Assembly: GCA_021432635.1 (NCBI GenBank)
Contig: MU270095.1
Location: 124,001 to 188,000 of the forward strand
Direction: 5' to 3'
Origin: Thozetella sp. PMI_491
Lineage: Eukaryota; Ascomycota; Sordariomycetes; Chaetosphaeriales; Chaetosphaeriaceae
DNA length: 64,000 nt
Shown: positions 11,631 through 21,743 of the stretch, one piece after another
Layout: each line of letters begins with the position of its first letter
Position numbering within the stretch: the first letter of the stretch is position 1
Translations under genes and position numbers: made by a program
Notes under the pieces: model-generated
The model's database searches: none
Told to the model about the DNA's origin: nothing
What the model saw: the letters and a program-made list of their open reading frames with translations, nothing else

Positions 11631-12573
11631 CGACAACAATGGCAATAATAGCGATTGAAGAAAGGAAGGTTACTGTTTGGTAAGCGTACGAGATCTAGTA
11701 AAGCAATAAAGCAAACAAACTGTGTAAATCCGTATCGTGTATGAGTATCTATCTTATGTGTATTCCTAAGAGCTAATAAGCTCAGGAACGACTTTTATAT
11801 GCTCCCACTGATCACGTAATAAGAATCCACGTGATCAATGGGATCCTAATACTACAGAGCCTCCACAGCTCACCAGCGCTGCGAACAGCTATTCCAACAG
11901 TTACTGTTATAACACCTAGTATGCCGGGCGCTGCGGGAGGTTCTTTCCTAAGGGTGAGGGAAAAGGTATTCAGAGGCAATTCTTTCACACAGTGGACATG
12001 GTTGCCAATCCAGATGGTGGACTTAGACTGATTGCTGAAGAGCAGAGCTATAAGGAACCATGTAGGTAGCGAGGCGAGAATCAGAAAAAAAAAGCAATGC
12101 CTTCAGGGCCACGAAAGGAGAAAGAAGAGGACAGGGAAGGGGGGAACAAGAATTGCAAACGAGCACGGATACCCAATGAAAAGAGCGCACTGGTGGCCAA
12201 GTATACCGCGCCACCCGAACATATGACGTGTTTTTGCCCGTAATACGCAAGGCGGCTGTCGGTCGGTGGTGCAACTAGGTCCGCCAGCCGGGAGTTGGGA
12301 TGAGGAAGCCACAACCCCGGCTGAGGTGTACAGTACCTCAATCACTACCTACCTTAGGTACCTAGGTGTTTGGACTGCTAAAAACGACAGCCCGCGCCAG
12401 CTATTTTCGGCAGATTTAACATCAGGCTTAAGTGTTTTCCTGTAAACAAATGCAGCCAACCCTTCCTCGTTATTTCGATCCACTGGCCGGATTAGACAGC
12501 AATCACTGGTAATTACGGACAGACTGGCGTTCGACCATTTATTTCATTACCTAGGTTTCTACTATGAAGGTAC
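11631..12573. other. Intergenic region with inverted repeat
   Basis: Lies between convergent genes. Contains a 9-bp perfect inverted repeat (TGATCACGT at 11809-11817 and ACGTGATCA at 11829-11837) and, at 12345-12367, the palindrome-rich string ACCTTAGGTACCTAGGT. No gene recognised. Confidence 0.5.
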
Positions 12574-13900
12574 TCATTTCTCTGAAAACACCAAGACCTT
12601 AGTCTGATTCAAATTCACGTTGCTCAGCACGATCTGGCTTCCCTGCTGGCAGGCTTTCTTCCCAGACCAGATCTCCTTAACGGAATAGTCGGATAGGTTG
12701 GTTGAGTTGAGACCGGGCAATGTGCTGAGCGGGATGGTTATGTTCGCGCTCGACAGACCATAGTTCAAAGCCAAGACCACGTAGCGAGATTTTCCTGACG
12801 CAAGCGGCCCTCCCCAGACTTGAACCTTGTTCTCTGTCGAGAGATCCGGTAGGTAGTTGACGGCCACTCCAGCATCGTCTTGCGAGATGGCGATGATCTC
12901 TTTGTTCAGTAAGATGTCGAGGGACGTCTTGTTGATGGCATTTATGTTGGCGCCGATGATCAAAGGCGACTTCAAGGCAGCCCAGAATGATAAGTGAGTC
13001 TGCTCCTGGAACTGGTTCATGGTGCCGGTGCCGATCTCGAGCATGTCCATATCCGCCCAAGAGCCGGGCTTCTGAAACCGCGAGAGCTCTCGCATCTTTC
13101 GAATCATGGTGAGGACAGAGAGGCCAGCATAGCCTGTATTGAGGCAGTAAGCCGTTTTACACACCCCAGAGCTGTCGTCACCGAATGAGCTCTTGATGTC
13201 GCCAGACATGCGATAGGAATCAGTGAACTGGTCTGCCCAATACCAAGGGAATTGGTGGCCCCATTGGCAGAGAGAGTAGAAAATATCGCGACCAGTACGC
13301 CTCAAGGCGTCGCCCATGATGCGGAAGCGTTCCTGAGAAGAGTGTGTCCCCGCGTGGAAACCGCCGCAATTATCATACTTAAGATAGTCGATTCCCCAAG
13401 ACGCATATTGGAACGCATCGACTTCTTCATACCCATAACTTCCAGGGTAGAAGGCACAGTCGTATATGCCCGAGTCGCTTGTAAAGAGTCAGCCTAGTTT
13501 CAACTTCTGGCGCCAGTGCCATACCTATAGATCCCGAGTTTGAGGCCCAACCCGTGAACATAGTCGGCCAAGGACGCGATTCCGCTGGGAAACTTGGTCG
13601 TGTTGGCTTGTTGGCGGCCAGACGCGTCTCGCGTGAACGCCTGCCAGCCGTCATCCAGGTTTACATAAGTATAACCGGCGCCTGAGAGGCCTGAATCGAC
13701 GAGCGTCTGGGCACTTGATCTGATCAAGCTCTCGTTGATGTTGTTCTTGAAAGAGTTCCACGTATTCCATCCTTTGGAAAAGTAGTTACTTGTCAGAGGA
13801 GAACCCTTTTCCGACATGGTATGGCTTGCTCACCCATCTGAGGTTTCTTTGGGCTGACGCTAGCCAGACATGGCACCGCGAGAATAGCGAACAACAACAT
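12574..13900 (-). CDS. Secreted GH27 alpha-galactosidase
   Basis: Three exons on the minus strand: 13900..13834, 13771..13525 and 13477..12574, coding for 405 residues. The short first exon supplies the signal peptide (MLLFAILAVPCLAS) and splices ATG-G to GA-TGG, restoring the family N-terminus MGWNTWNSF. A start at 13817 would remove the signal peptide and read through the intron. GH27 landmarks: YVNLDDGW, the nucleophile motif YLKYDNC, CQWG, the acid/base region SYRMSGDI, and GSWADMDMLEIG. It hydrolyses terminal alpha-1,6-galactose from galactomannan or raffinose-type sugars outside the cell (family knowledge). The C-terminal beta-sandwich domain is present. Introns of 62 and 47 bp are GT-AG. 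Confidence 0.93.
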
Positions 13901-14378
13901 GACGAACGGCAGTTTCTGGGGGTGAAAGATTGACGATATTCCCTGCCCTGGGCCTGGATTCTAGGCAGCTTCTCGGCCCAGAAGCTACATACATGTATTT
14001 GGTGCGAGCGTGGCTGATCCTAGCCCGCAGGGGTAGGTAGTCTTTGCAGCTCATGCCTCCAAGATTGGCATCTGCAATGGCCGGCCCTGAGATTGCTCCG
14101 GCAGTACCAGATCATTCAAAGTTTGGGTTGTAATTCCAAAGCCCCGGGCCTTGTCCGGGGGGATGCGGGGTTGGCAGGGATTGGGATCGCTTCCCCAAGT
14201 TGGGGTTCGTCGTGATCTCCGGGCAATGCTCCTTTGGCCTGAGCCCACCTCTTCTGTGGACCCCCTCGACCCTCACCCCCTTAAGGTGCGGTAAGAACTG
14301 CACCATGGGGCTCGCTTGACACCATCTCGTCGTGTCGCGCATCCAGGAACTAGGATTGAGTCTCCCCGTACAGCTACG
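13901..14378. other. Divergent promoter region
   Basis: 478 bp between the divergently transcribed alpha-galactosidase and fasciclin genes. No gene; open frames here overlap on both strands. No specific regulatory site recognised. Confidence 0.5.
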
Positions 14379-15138
14379 ATGCATCTCCAAACGCTCTTGG
14401 CGGCCCTGTTCGTGGGCCTCACCTGCGCCGACGTACTGGATCGGCAGCCTCTGAGCTATGCTCCTACCCCCGAGGGAACTTACAGCCCCCCCAAGAACGC
14501 CAGTGTAACTACCCTGCTCGACTTTATCAAGTCGAGAGAGGACCTGAGCACCCTGGGTGCCGTCCTCGAAGGCAGTGCTGGTGAGTACTGAGATGTTTGC
14601 ATAATTACTCCGTATCACGCGTGAGGTTACTGAGCGCTCGCATCAGGCTTTGTGCAAGCTTTCGATACGTCTCCTACATGGTCATTCACCTTCTTCGCAC
14701 CATCCAACACGGCCTTCAATAACACAGGCGCATACTTCTCGACATTTGCGGCCACGCCCAAGGGAAAGTGGTGGCTAGGCAATCTCATGCAGCACCACTA
14801 CATCCCCAACTCAAAGCTAGCCATCAAGAACTTCAACGAGACATACACGCGCATCCAAACTGGCACGTTCTTGTTTGTTGGGACGCAGATTGTCAACGGA
14901 AAGCTCACCTTGAACAAAGTCTCGACCGTGACAGAGGGGGACATACAGATCACTAATGTGAGCACTGGTGTCCGTGGGAGCGCTCGCGGCGAATGCTAAC
15001 AGAGAGGCGTAGGGCGTCGTGCACATTATTGATCACCTGCTAGATCCGTCTGCGCAGATCTTCGAGGCCGATGTGGCCAAGACTAGCCAGGGCTTCATCC
15101 CAGGCAGCTGCTCCAACCCTGCCCTGCCTTATTGCTGA
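14379..15138 (+). CDS. Secreted fasciclin (FAS1) domain protein
   Basis: Three exons: 14379..14580, 14647..14957 and 15013..15138, coding for 212 residues. A signal peptide is visible (MHLQTLLAALFVGLTCA). A single FAS1 domain follows: TLLDFIKSREDLSTLGAVL, then FTFFAPSNTAFNNTGAYF, HHYIPNSKL and the terminal VHIIDHLLDPS. Four sequons suggest glycosylation. FAS1 proteins act in cell adhesion or at the cell surface; no GPI signal is seen, as the protein ends in a Cys-containing tail (SCSNPALPYC). The start at 14379 gives the signal peptide; an in-frame upstream codon would place charged residues before it. Introns are GT-AG of 66 and 55 bp. Confidence 0.88.
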
Positions 15139-16395
15139 GAGGTTCCTCGCCCATCGGAAAGGGGAGGCGGTAAATTATCCCGGCGTCAAATACACTGCAT
15201 AATATAATTATAAACAAGATAATTGCCCTCCCGTACCTCTCATCCCTTCCGTAAGCAACGGACTCGTGCTAGATCTCGTTCGAGTAACTTTGTCAAGCAT
15301 CGCCGATCATTCTAGCACTAGTTCTAGAGCCAAAGAGGTTCAAACACTTGGTGCTGTTTAAAGTCGACCTCAAGTGCTGCGTCACATCATTTGTTGAATT
15401 TTGAGCATCCATCTGGCAAGCTCTGCGCCGATTTGTGTAGGTACTGGGCTTTATGGCGGCAGCAGAGAACCTAACTCTATCCCGGGTTGTGTGGAGGTTT
15501 TGGGCCCTATCTGTGGCCGACTGCGACACCGATCCGTGGAAGTAGGTGAAACCCAAAATAGGTACCTAGTGATAGGATATGAAACACTATAGACCACCAC
15601 GATCGCGAATTCTGCCAGCCAGAGCTGCTCTTACTGTTCCATAGCTCCCAATTTTGGAGTTTCGCCCTCAATATCCTGGTCACAGATCCCAATCCCATCA
15701 TACATATCCCCTTGAAGGCACACCTTTTTTTTTCCACGTCGCTCAAAAGGGCTACCCAACTCAACGATTCGCCCGCCTTCCAAGACATAAATGCGATCAT
15801 ATGAAATGCTAGTCCGGAGACGGTGGGCAATACACAAGAGGGTCCTATCTTTGAATCCCTCAGAGATGGCATTTTGAATGTTTCTATCTGTCTCCATGTC
15901 AACTAATGATGTAGCCTCGTCACACAATGATCCGTGACTTGCGAATCAGAACGGTTGGAATAATAGCGCCTTGTAATTAACTATAAGGTGTACGGAGTAC
16001 AACCTGAACTGAGGTACAGTAACACAACGTGGGTCCACATAATCAGCTTCGGCATAAATCCGGCCAGATGCGTGCCCAAGATCTCTGCGGAAGTAACGAC
16101 CCACCCAATGGGTATGTGACGCACGAAGCGTTGGCGAAATACATGGCTGCGTATGAGCTGCGTGTGCGTGAACTTTTTCAATTTCTACGGGAGTGGATAT
16201 ATTCAAGTGTCTGACGGTAAGAGTAAAAGGGGTTCGGTGTCTGGATTAGCTACAAATCTAAGCTTACGAGCTTCCAGGGACTTGTTCTTAACCTTTCACT
16301 CCGTTGTAACAAAATAGTGCATATCACCTGACACCCGCGCGGCACTCGCATCATTTTCGAGCACCAGTAGACGAGAGCAGCCAAATCACCACAAG
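15139..16395. other. Intergenic region containing an ABC transporter relic
   Basis: Apart from the relic at 15640-15980 and a TACGGAGTA motif at 15991-15999, nothing is recognised. The right end is the promoter of the TPR gene. Confidence 0.5.
15640..15980 (-). pseudogene. Relic of an ABC-C (MRP-type) transporter, C-terminal NBD fragment
   Basis: Reading the minus strand, IRKSRIIVCDEATSLVDMET, DRNIQNAISEGFKDRTLLCI and AHRLRTSISYDRIYVLEGGR match the Walker B, D-loop, H-loop and C-terminal strand of the second nucleotide-binding domain of ABC-C transporters. Upstream, an in-frame stop (about 15982) removes everything before Walker B. No Walker A, signature motif or membrane domain is nearby. 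After GSPFE the sequence carries an A-run (RGKKK) and drifts from the family. It is a truncated, non-functional fragment, perhaps left by a deletion or a copied segment. Confidence 0.8.
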
Positions 16396-18057
16396 ATGGC
16401 CTCAGAGTATTACAATTTGGGTTTTCACACTCGACCAGTGGGAGCCAAGAACGATGAGGCCCAGACGTGGTTCAATCGCGGGCTGGTGTGGACTTTTGGC
16501 TTCAACCATGAGGAGGCGGTCAAGTGCTTCGAAAAAGCCATCGCGGCCGATGCCGGTTGCGCCATGGCATATTGGGGTCTCGCATACGCCCTAGGGCCCA
16601 ACTACAACAAGCCATGGGATTTTTTTGACGACCATGAGCTGGAGACGACGGTAGAGCGGGCTCACAAGGCCACCTCCAAAGCGGCAGAGGAGGCGAAGTC
16701 GGACGTGGAGAAGGCCCTTGCCCGCGCGCTCCTGGCACGGTATCCGCTCGCCGGCGGCGACCCGAGCACCTCCCGTGAGAAGACGTCGGTTTGGAACAAG
16801 GAGTATGCCGAGGCCATGGTCGTTGTCCACAAGCAGTATCCCGAGGACGCGGATGTCGCCGCGATATGTGCCGACGCCCTGATGAACTTGACGCCGTGGC
16901 AGCTGTGGGACATACGCTCCGGGAAGCCAGCAGAAGGAGCAAGGACCCTCGAGATCATAGAAACACTAGAGGGTGGCCTCCGTAGGGCGCCGAAACACCC
17001 GGGCCTCCTCCATCTCTACATCCATGCGATGGAGATGTCCAACCACCCTGAAGCTGCCCTCGGCGTGGCAGATACCCTCCGCGGTCTGGTGCCGGACTCG
17101 GGTCACCTCAACCACATGCCCACCCACATCGACATTCTCTGCGGAGACTACCGCCGCGTCATGTCTTCCAACCTGGAGGCCATGGTTTCCGACAGAAAGT
17201 TCCTCGAGCGTGACGGGGCAATGAACTTTTATACGCTGTATCGATCGCACGATTTCCACTTCCGAATCTACGGCGCCATGTTTGCGGGTTGCTTCCAAGC
17301 GGCTATCGACACGATTGGAGAGCTCGAGCTGTCGATCCCCGAAGCCTTGCTTCGGGTGGAGTCTCCGCCAATGGCTGACTGGCTGGAGAGCTTCGTCGCC
17401 ATGCGCGTGCACGTCCTCATTCGCTTCGGGCGCTGGGACGACATCATCAATCTTGAGCTCCCCGAGGACCAGAAGCTGTACTGCACGACGACAGCACTGA
17501 GACATTACGCCAAGGGCGTAGCATTTGCCGCCACGGGCAAGGTGGCAGAAGCAGAGCAGCAACAGGTTTTATTCCGCAAAGCGGTAGAGAAAGTTCCCTC
17601 TACTCGAACGCTTTTCAACAACACCTGCGCCGATATCCTCGGCGTTGCAAGCGCAATGCTCGACGGGGAGCTAGAGTACCGCCGTGGCAACTTCGACGCG
17701 GCCTTTGAGCACCTGCGAACGGCGATACAGCGCGAGGACGCTCTTCCATACGACGAGCCGTGGGGCTGGATGCAGCCCACCCGCCACGCGTATGGCGCGC
17801 TGTTGCTAGAGCAGGGCAGAGTGCAGGAGGCCGCCGACGTGTACAGCGCTGACCTGGGCTTCGACGATACCTTGCCCCGGGCGCTCCAGCACCGAAACAA
17901 CGTGTGGTCGCTCCACGGCTTCCACGAGTGCCTGCAAAAACTTGGCAGGGATGGCGAGGCCCGCATCGTCAAGCAACAGCTGGAGCTGGCGACCGCGCTG
18001 GCGGATGTGAAAATCACGTCTTCGTGTTTCTGCCGGCGCAAGTGCGAGAGCACGTAA
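16396..18057 (+). CDS. TPR-repeat protein, intronless
   Basis: One open frame of 553 residues beginning MASEYYNLGFHTRPVGAKND. It contains helical TPR-like repeats from the start (AQTWFNRGLVWTFGFNHEEAVKCFEKAIAADAG, then AMAYWGLAYALGPNYNKPWD) and again near the C-terminus (DGELEYRRGNFDAAFEHLRT and GALLLEQGRVQEAADVYSAD). Conserved blocks HPGLLHLYIHAMEMSNHPE and DSGHLNHMPTHIDILCGDYR carry several His residues. Such long TPR proteins are frequent in bacteria and scattered in fungi; the function is unknown. Unlike most neighbours it has no intron, which fits either a simple gene or past transfer. A short C-terminal Cys-rich tail (SCFCRRKC) is unusual. Start is the first ATG, with a good purine context. 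Confidence 0.85.
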   Translation: MASEYYNLGFHTRPVGAKNDEAQTWFNRGLVWTFGFNHEEAVKCFEKAIAADAGCAMAYWGLAYALGPNYNKPWDFFDDHELETTVERAHKATSKAAEEAKSDVEKALARALLARYPLAGGDPSTSREKTSVWNKEYAEAMVVVHKQYPEDADVAAICADALMNLTPWQLWDIRSGKPAEGARTLEIIETLEGGLRRAPKHPGLLHLYIHAMEMSNHPEAALGVADTLRGLVPDSGHLNHMPTHIDILCGDYRRVMSSNLEAMVSDRKFLERDGAMNFYTLYRSHDFHFRIYGAMFAGCFQAAIDTIGELELSIPEALLRVESPPMADWLESFVAMRVHVLIRFGRWDDIINLELPEDQKLYCTTTALRHYAKGVAFAATGKVAEAEQQQVLFRKAVEKVPSTRTLFNNTCADILGVASAMLDGELEYRRGNFDAAFEHLRTAIQREDALPYDEPWGWMQPTRHAYGALLLEQGRVQEAADVYSADLGFDDTLPRALQHRNNVWSLHGFHECLQKLGRDGEARIVKQQLELATALADVKITSSCFCRRKCEST

Positions 18058-18388
18058 ACGATAGAGAGCCGCAATGGGGACTTATAAATATGCACGTCGC
18101 AGTCTTGCAAATGGCTGCTACTGTGTTGCACTGGCAAAAGAGTGATGCTCATTTGATTCGCGATGATGCTCCCTTGTGAAACAGCATGCTTGTGCCATGA
18201 CCACCTAGCTAGACGACTACTTCTAATACAATGAGTGCCTCGTCTTGTAGCGGGCATAAACGCCCTTCCTGTGGCTGCATTCGCTGTCCACCCAGCCTTA
18301 GTCCCCGCGTTACGTATTAGGAGTCCCTCCTCTCCACCATGCAGTTTGATTAGAAAATACCATTTTTTACGTATTGCTATGGGTGACG
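18058..18388. other. Short convergent intergenic region
   Basis: 331 bp between convergent stops. No gene, repeat or regulatory site recognised. Confidence 0.5.
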
Positions 18389-19043
18389 CTATCCAAGCAG
18401 TGCGCCAATGAGCGCGGTGATGAACTGCGAGACGGCCGATACGAGCTAAGGAGAGACAAAGGGTTAGCTCGTGTTTTGCTTCTTCTTTCCATGAAGCATG
18501 GCTTACCGGCGCGACTTGGGCGATCAAGTCTCTTGTCTGGTTGGCGAAGTCCTTGGTGAGCAGCAGCTCGGCGTTGGCGAGCAGAGTCTTGAGGCCGTTG
18601 ATGGAGTCCGTCGTCAGCAGGCTGCTGAGCGACGAGACCAGTCCTCCGATGTCGATCTTGCCGAGGGCATCGATGACGGGGCTGAGCGAGCTGAGCAGGC
18701 CGCCGGCGCTGTCGATGATGCTGCGCGTCTCCTTGACGAACGGGTCGGCCAGCAGGTCGGCCAGGTTCGTGACGACGGCGTGCGTGTCGTTGAGGAACTC
18801 GGCGTTGAGGAACTGCTTGAGGCTGGCGAGCAAATCGCCCAGGTTCCCGAGGGCAGAGGTCAAGTCCTGCCGCGCCGCGAGCTCGCTCCGGGGCATCAGA
18901 GCCATGTCCCGGCTCTCCAGGGCGTTGAGCAGCTCCAGCGCCGAGAAAGAACCGAGGTCTCGGGAGAGCACGGCGGGTCGGGCGGTGGCAGACACCATGG
19001 TGACGGGCACCAGGGCGGCAGTGAGGAGCTGGAAGAAACGCAT
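18389..19043 (-). CDS. Secreted helical protein of unknown function
   Basis: Two exons on the minus strand: 19043..18507 and 18445..18389, coding for 197 residues. The GT-AG intron (61 bp) removes the frame that would otherwise run on; the spliced end reads LIAQVAPLVSAVSQFITALI and stops at TAG. The N-terminus is a signal peptide (MRFFQLLTAALVPVTMVSATA). The remainder is rich in Leu, Ala, Ser and Asp and looks like amphipathic helices (LGNLGDLLASLKQFLNAEFL, LADLLADPFVKETRSIIDS, LVSSLSSLLTTDSINGLKTL). It has no cysteine in the mature part. The hydrophobic end (ITALIGALLG) is short for a GPI signal. The family is not recognised. A surface-active or cell-wall role would be speculation. Confidence 0.75.
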
Positions 19044-20141
19044 GTTGACGGCCTTGGGGTGGGCGGTTTGCTGAGCAGGAAGGGGAGGGGACTAGGCACG
19101 AAGTGCTTTGGGAGAGCAGAGGGAGGAGCTGCGGTGGAAGGGGCTTGTGGATAGGGGGTTGTGAATTTGAAACGCGAAGAGGGGAGGCCATATGTTATAC
19201 TTGCCGTCATCTTCCCTAGTCCTACCGGTCGAGTATGGCCATGGACCTTTGGGGGGAGGACAGGACGGCGATAGAGCACGCTTTCGGCTCATGGTAGCTC
19301 ACATCTCCACCCGACCAACCAGCCCCTCCCGGCCGGAGCCTTGGCGGCATGGGGTCGGACTCGATTGCCGCATGATGGCAGATCCGAGGATGAAGAAAAC
19401 CCAACAAGAGAAAGAAAAAAAAGACTCTCCTTGTCAAAGCTCGGCCGGCCGGCTGGCTGGCTACAGGTTGAGGCCCACCTCGTCAAGCGCCCGAAGGTGG
19501 AGGAAGTAGGCACAGCTCCCCGCGGGGTCCCCGCATGTGCTTCCAAGGGCCAGGGGTTGGCCATGGTTACTATGCCCCCCAATAACACCCTTGTCTCCGG
19601 CCTAGGCGCTCACTGATCGGCCGCCCCACCATTTCGATCCTAAGACCTATAACACCTGAGTGGGCGGGTATAATCGAGCGGACCGAGCTTGACAGGTTGA
19701 CACATCTAAGGGGGTTGACGCCATGAGGGGAAAAGTAGGACACAGGATGCGGGGGTTCCCCTGTTGCGCGAGTGGCCCTACTGCCCCTACCGTCCAGCAA
19801 GGGTGGCGCACCTTTGAAACTCATAGCCCTCGAGAGGCTTACCTACCCTGGCTGCATACGTTATCAGCCATCTCTGTGCAGTGTGAGATGGTTGGCCCGT
19901 GTTCCGCTTGGAGATAGCCAAATCGTCGTCCAAAATGCAGTCCCAAATTACACGTTTCGACGGGCGCCGTAGCTCTTCCTGGGCAGTTTTTACGGCGAGG
20001 GAAGTGGCCATACCTTCTGGTGACTCTAGCTCTCCTCTTCTCGTGCAAGATCAAGAATCAGCAAACAAGAGACGCCATTGGGCCCCTTTACCGGCCGAGG
20101 CTCTCCATCATGACTCCCAACCTCAATGTCTCCATGCCACA

Positions 20142-20192
<51 letters not shown>

Positions 20193-20618
20193 ACCGTGCA
20201 GATCGATTCCCCCGAGCTTCTTTCCTAGTTGGGAAGGCTCACAGTCCCTCGGCACCAGGAGGGAGAAAGCTTGGCCATCTCTTTCCTTCTCCCCTGTCCC
20301 TGCAGCCGCCGACGTACCGACCTCGGCTGAGGGCTCCACTGGTACCTTGCGGTCTCTGGTCGTCGCCCAACAAAGTCCAATGCCTCGGAGGTGGGCTCGG
20401 CGCTCGTTTCTCCAGCTTCCAACCTATAGCAGAATCGTGGGGTCTTAATGCCACGGGCTTCTTGACTCCTCACCTGCCTGCAGGCTATTGCTTTGCAGGC
20501 CCCTGCGGCGTGGTTGTTGGCATTGACCATCTGGTTATAATCGAGCTAGATTCAACTGACGAGCTCTACCTCGTCAGCACCAGTCTTTGCCAAGCCTCAC
20601 GATTCCTCTCATATCGCC
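19044..20618. other. Intergenic region with long poly-C tract
   Basis: 1.6 kb between divergent secreted-protein genes, dominated by a 50-base C-run (20143-20192). Open frames here overlap in all six frames and are not supported. No transposon ends seen. Confidence 0.5.
20143..20192 (+). repeat. 50-base poly-C homopolymer
   Basis: An uninterrupted run of C, as read from the sequence. Its length may not be accurate because homopolymers this long are difficult to sequence. The opposite strand would be G50, able to form G-quadruplexes. Confidence 0.9.
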
Positions 20619-21357
20619 ATGCTTGTCCCCCGGTGCATCTTGTCCGTCCTCTCGCTGGCAGCGGCAGCAACAGCGACCCTGCATCACCAAGCTCACCATG
20701 TCGTCCAGCGCGATGGAACCACGGCGCCAGTAGCGGTTGCCACCACGAGTGCATCCATCAATGTTGCTCAGGTGTCGAGCTTCTTGTACGCAAACTCTCT
20801 TCGGTCTTGCCAAAGACAGCTAGCACTGACCACCTCGTCGACAGGAACGGATGGCTGTCCAAGAACCCCGTCACGCAGCAGTTCACGAGGCCGACTGAGA
20901 CGCTCGCAATCTCCGTGCCGGCGAGTCTCCAGGTGGCCATCATGACTGCGGTGCCGGCCACCGTCATCATCGAACTCATGAACCCCACGGCTCGCGCGAG
21001 CGTGGCCTCGGAGTTTGCAGCAGGGCACACCCCCTCCTGGTACCAGGTCAGTTATGCGCTATGGCGCACCATGCGCGAGATTGACGCAAGCTTACCCGTT
21101 TGGCAATGTCTCAGACACTTCCGCCAGACGTCAAGTCCTTCTTCGAGAGCATGGCTGCCCAGCTCTCCACAGGAGGCGGCATCTACACGGTAACGCCGAC
21201 GCCCACCGCCACGGCCGGTGCGGACGACAACCCAGGTGCTGCGGCTGCGTCATCGACGAGCTCTGCATATGCCGCGAAGGCGACGGGTCTAGACCGGGGC
21301 GTGTTGGCCGGGGTTGTTGGGCTTGCTGGCGTGCTCGGCGTCGCCATTGCCCTATAA
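20619..21357 (+). CDS. Small secreted, probably GPI-anchored protein
   Basis: Three exons: 20619..20785, 20845..21046 and 21115..21357, coding for 203 residues. The GT-AG introns (59 and 68 bp) join in phase, giving VSSFLNGWLSKNPVTQQF at the first junction and TPSWYQTLPPDVKSFF at the second. A signal peptide is visible (MLVPRCILSVLSLAAAATA). The centre (LAISVPASLQVAIMTAVPAT) and an Ala/Ser/Thr-rich linker precede a hydrophobic C-terminus (GVLAGVVGLAGVLGVAIAL) preceded by small residues, typical of a GPI attachment signal. The family is not recognised. Likely a cell-surface protein. Confidence 0.78.
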
Positions 21358-21743
21358 TTGAATGCACCCTATATCATTGTAATGAGCCATAGCAGCCAAT
21401 TCAAGTCAAGATAGTCGCTAGGCAATGTATTACCTGGAGAAGCAGAATAGCAAAATTCGAGATTCGTTGTCCAACGCGACTAGGTACAGTGAACTCAGAG
21501 CTTCAATGAACGGTAAAATTCAGCGTTGGCCACGTCAGCAATGAATATTGTAGGGTCGTCTGTCATGGTAGCCAGCAACAAAAGGAAGTACCAAGTACTT
21601 TGCTTCAAGGCACAATTTTTTACTCATTAAGAAACAAGGCTAGTCCAGCATGTATTCGGGTCAGTCTTGGACAAAGGCTACGTTACAACAGAGCATCTCG
21701 CTCCCATTCGAGACATCGCGTCCACCACACACACCCTCGGCTT
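21358..21743. other. Convergent intergenic region
   Basis: 386 bp of 3' flank between the GPI-type gene and the MpaB-like gene. Nothing recognised. Confidence 0.5.

Noticed and set aside
18498-19154. 218-codon plus-strand frame
   Set aside because: Antisense to the secreted helical protein, whose signal peptide and intron are coherent.
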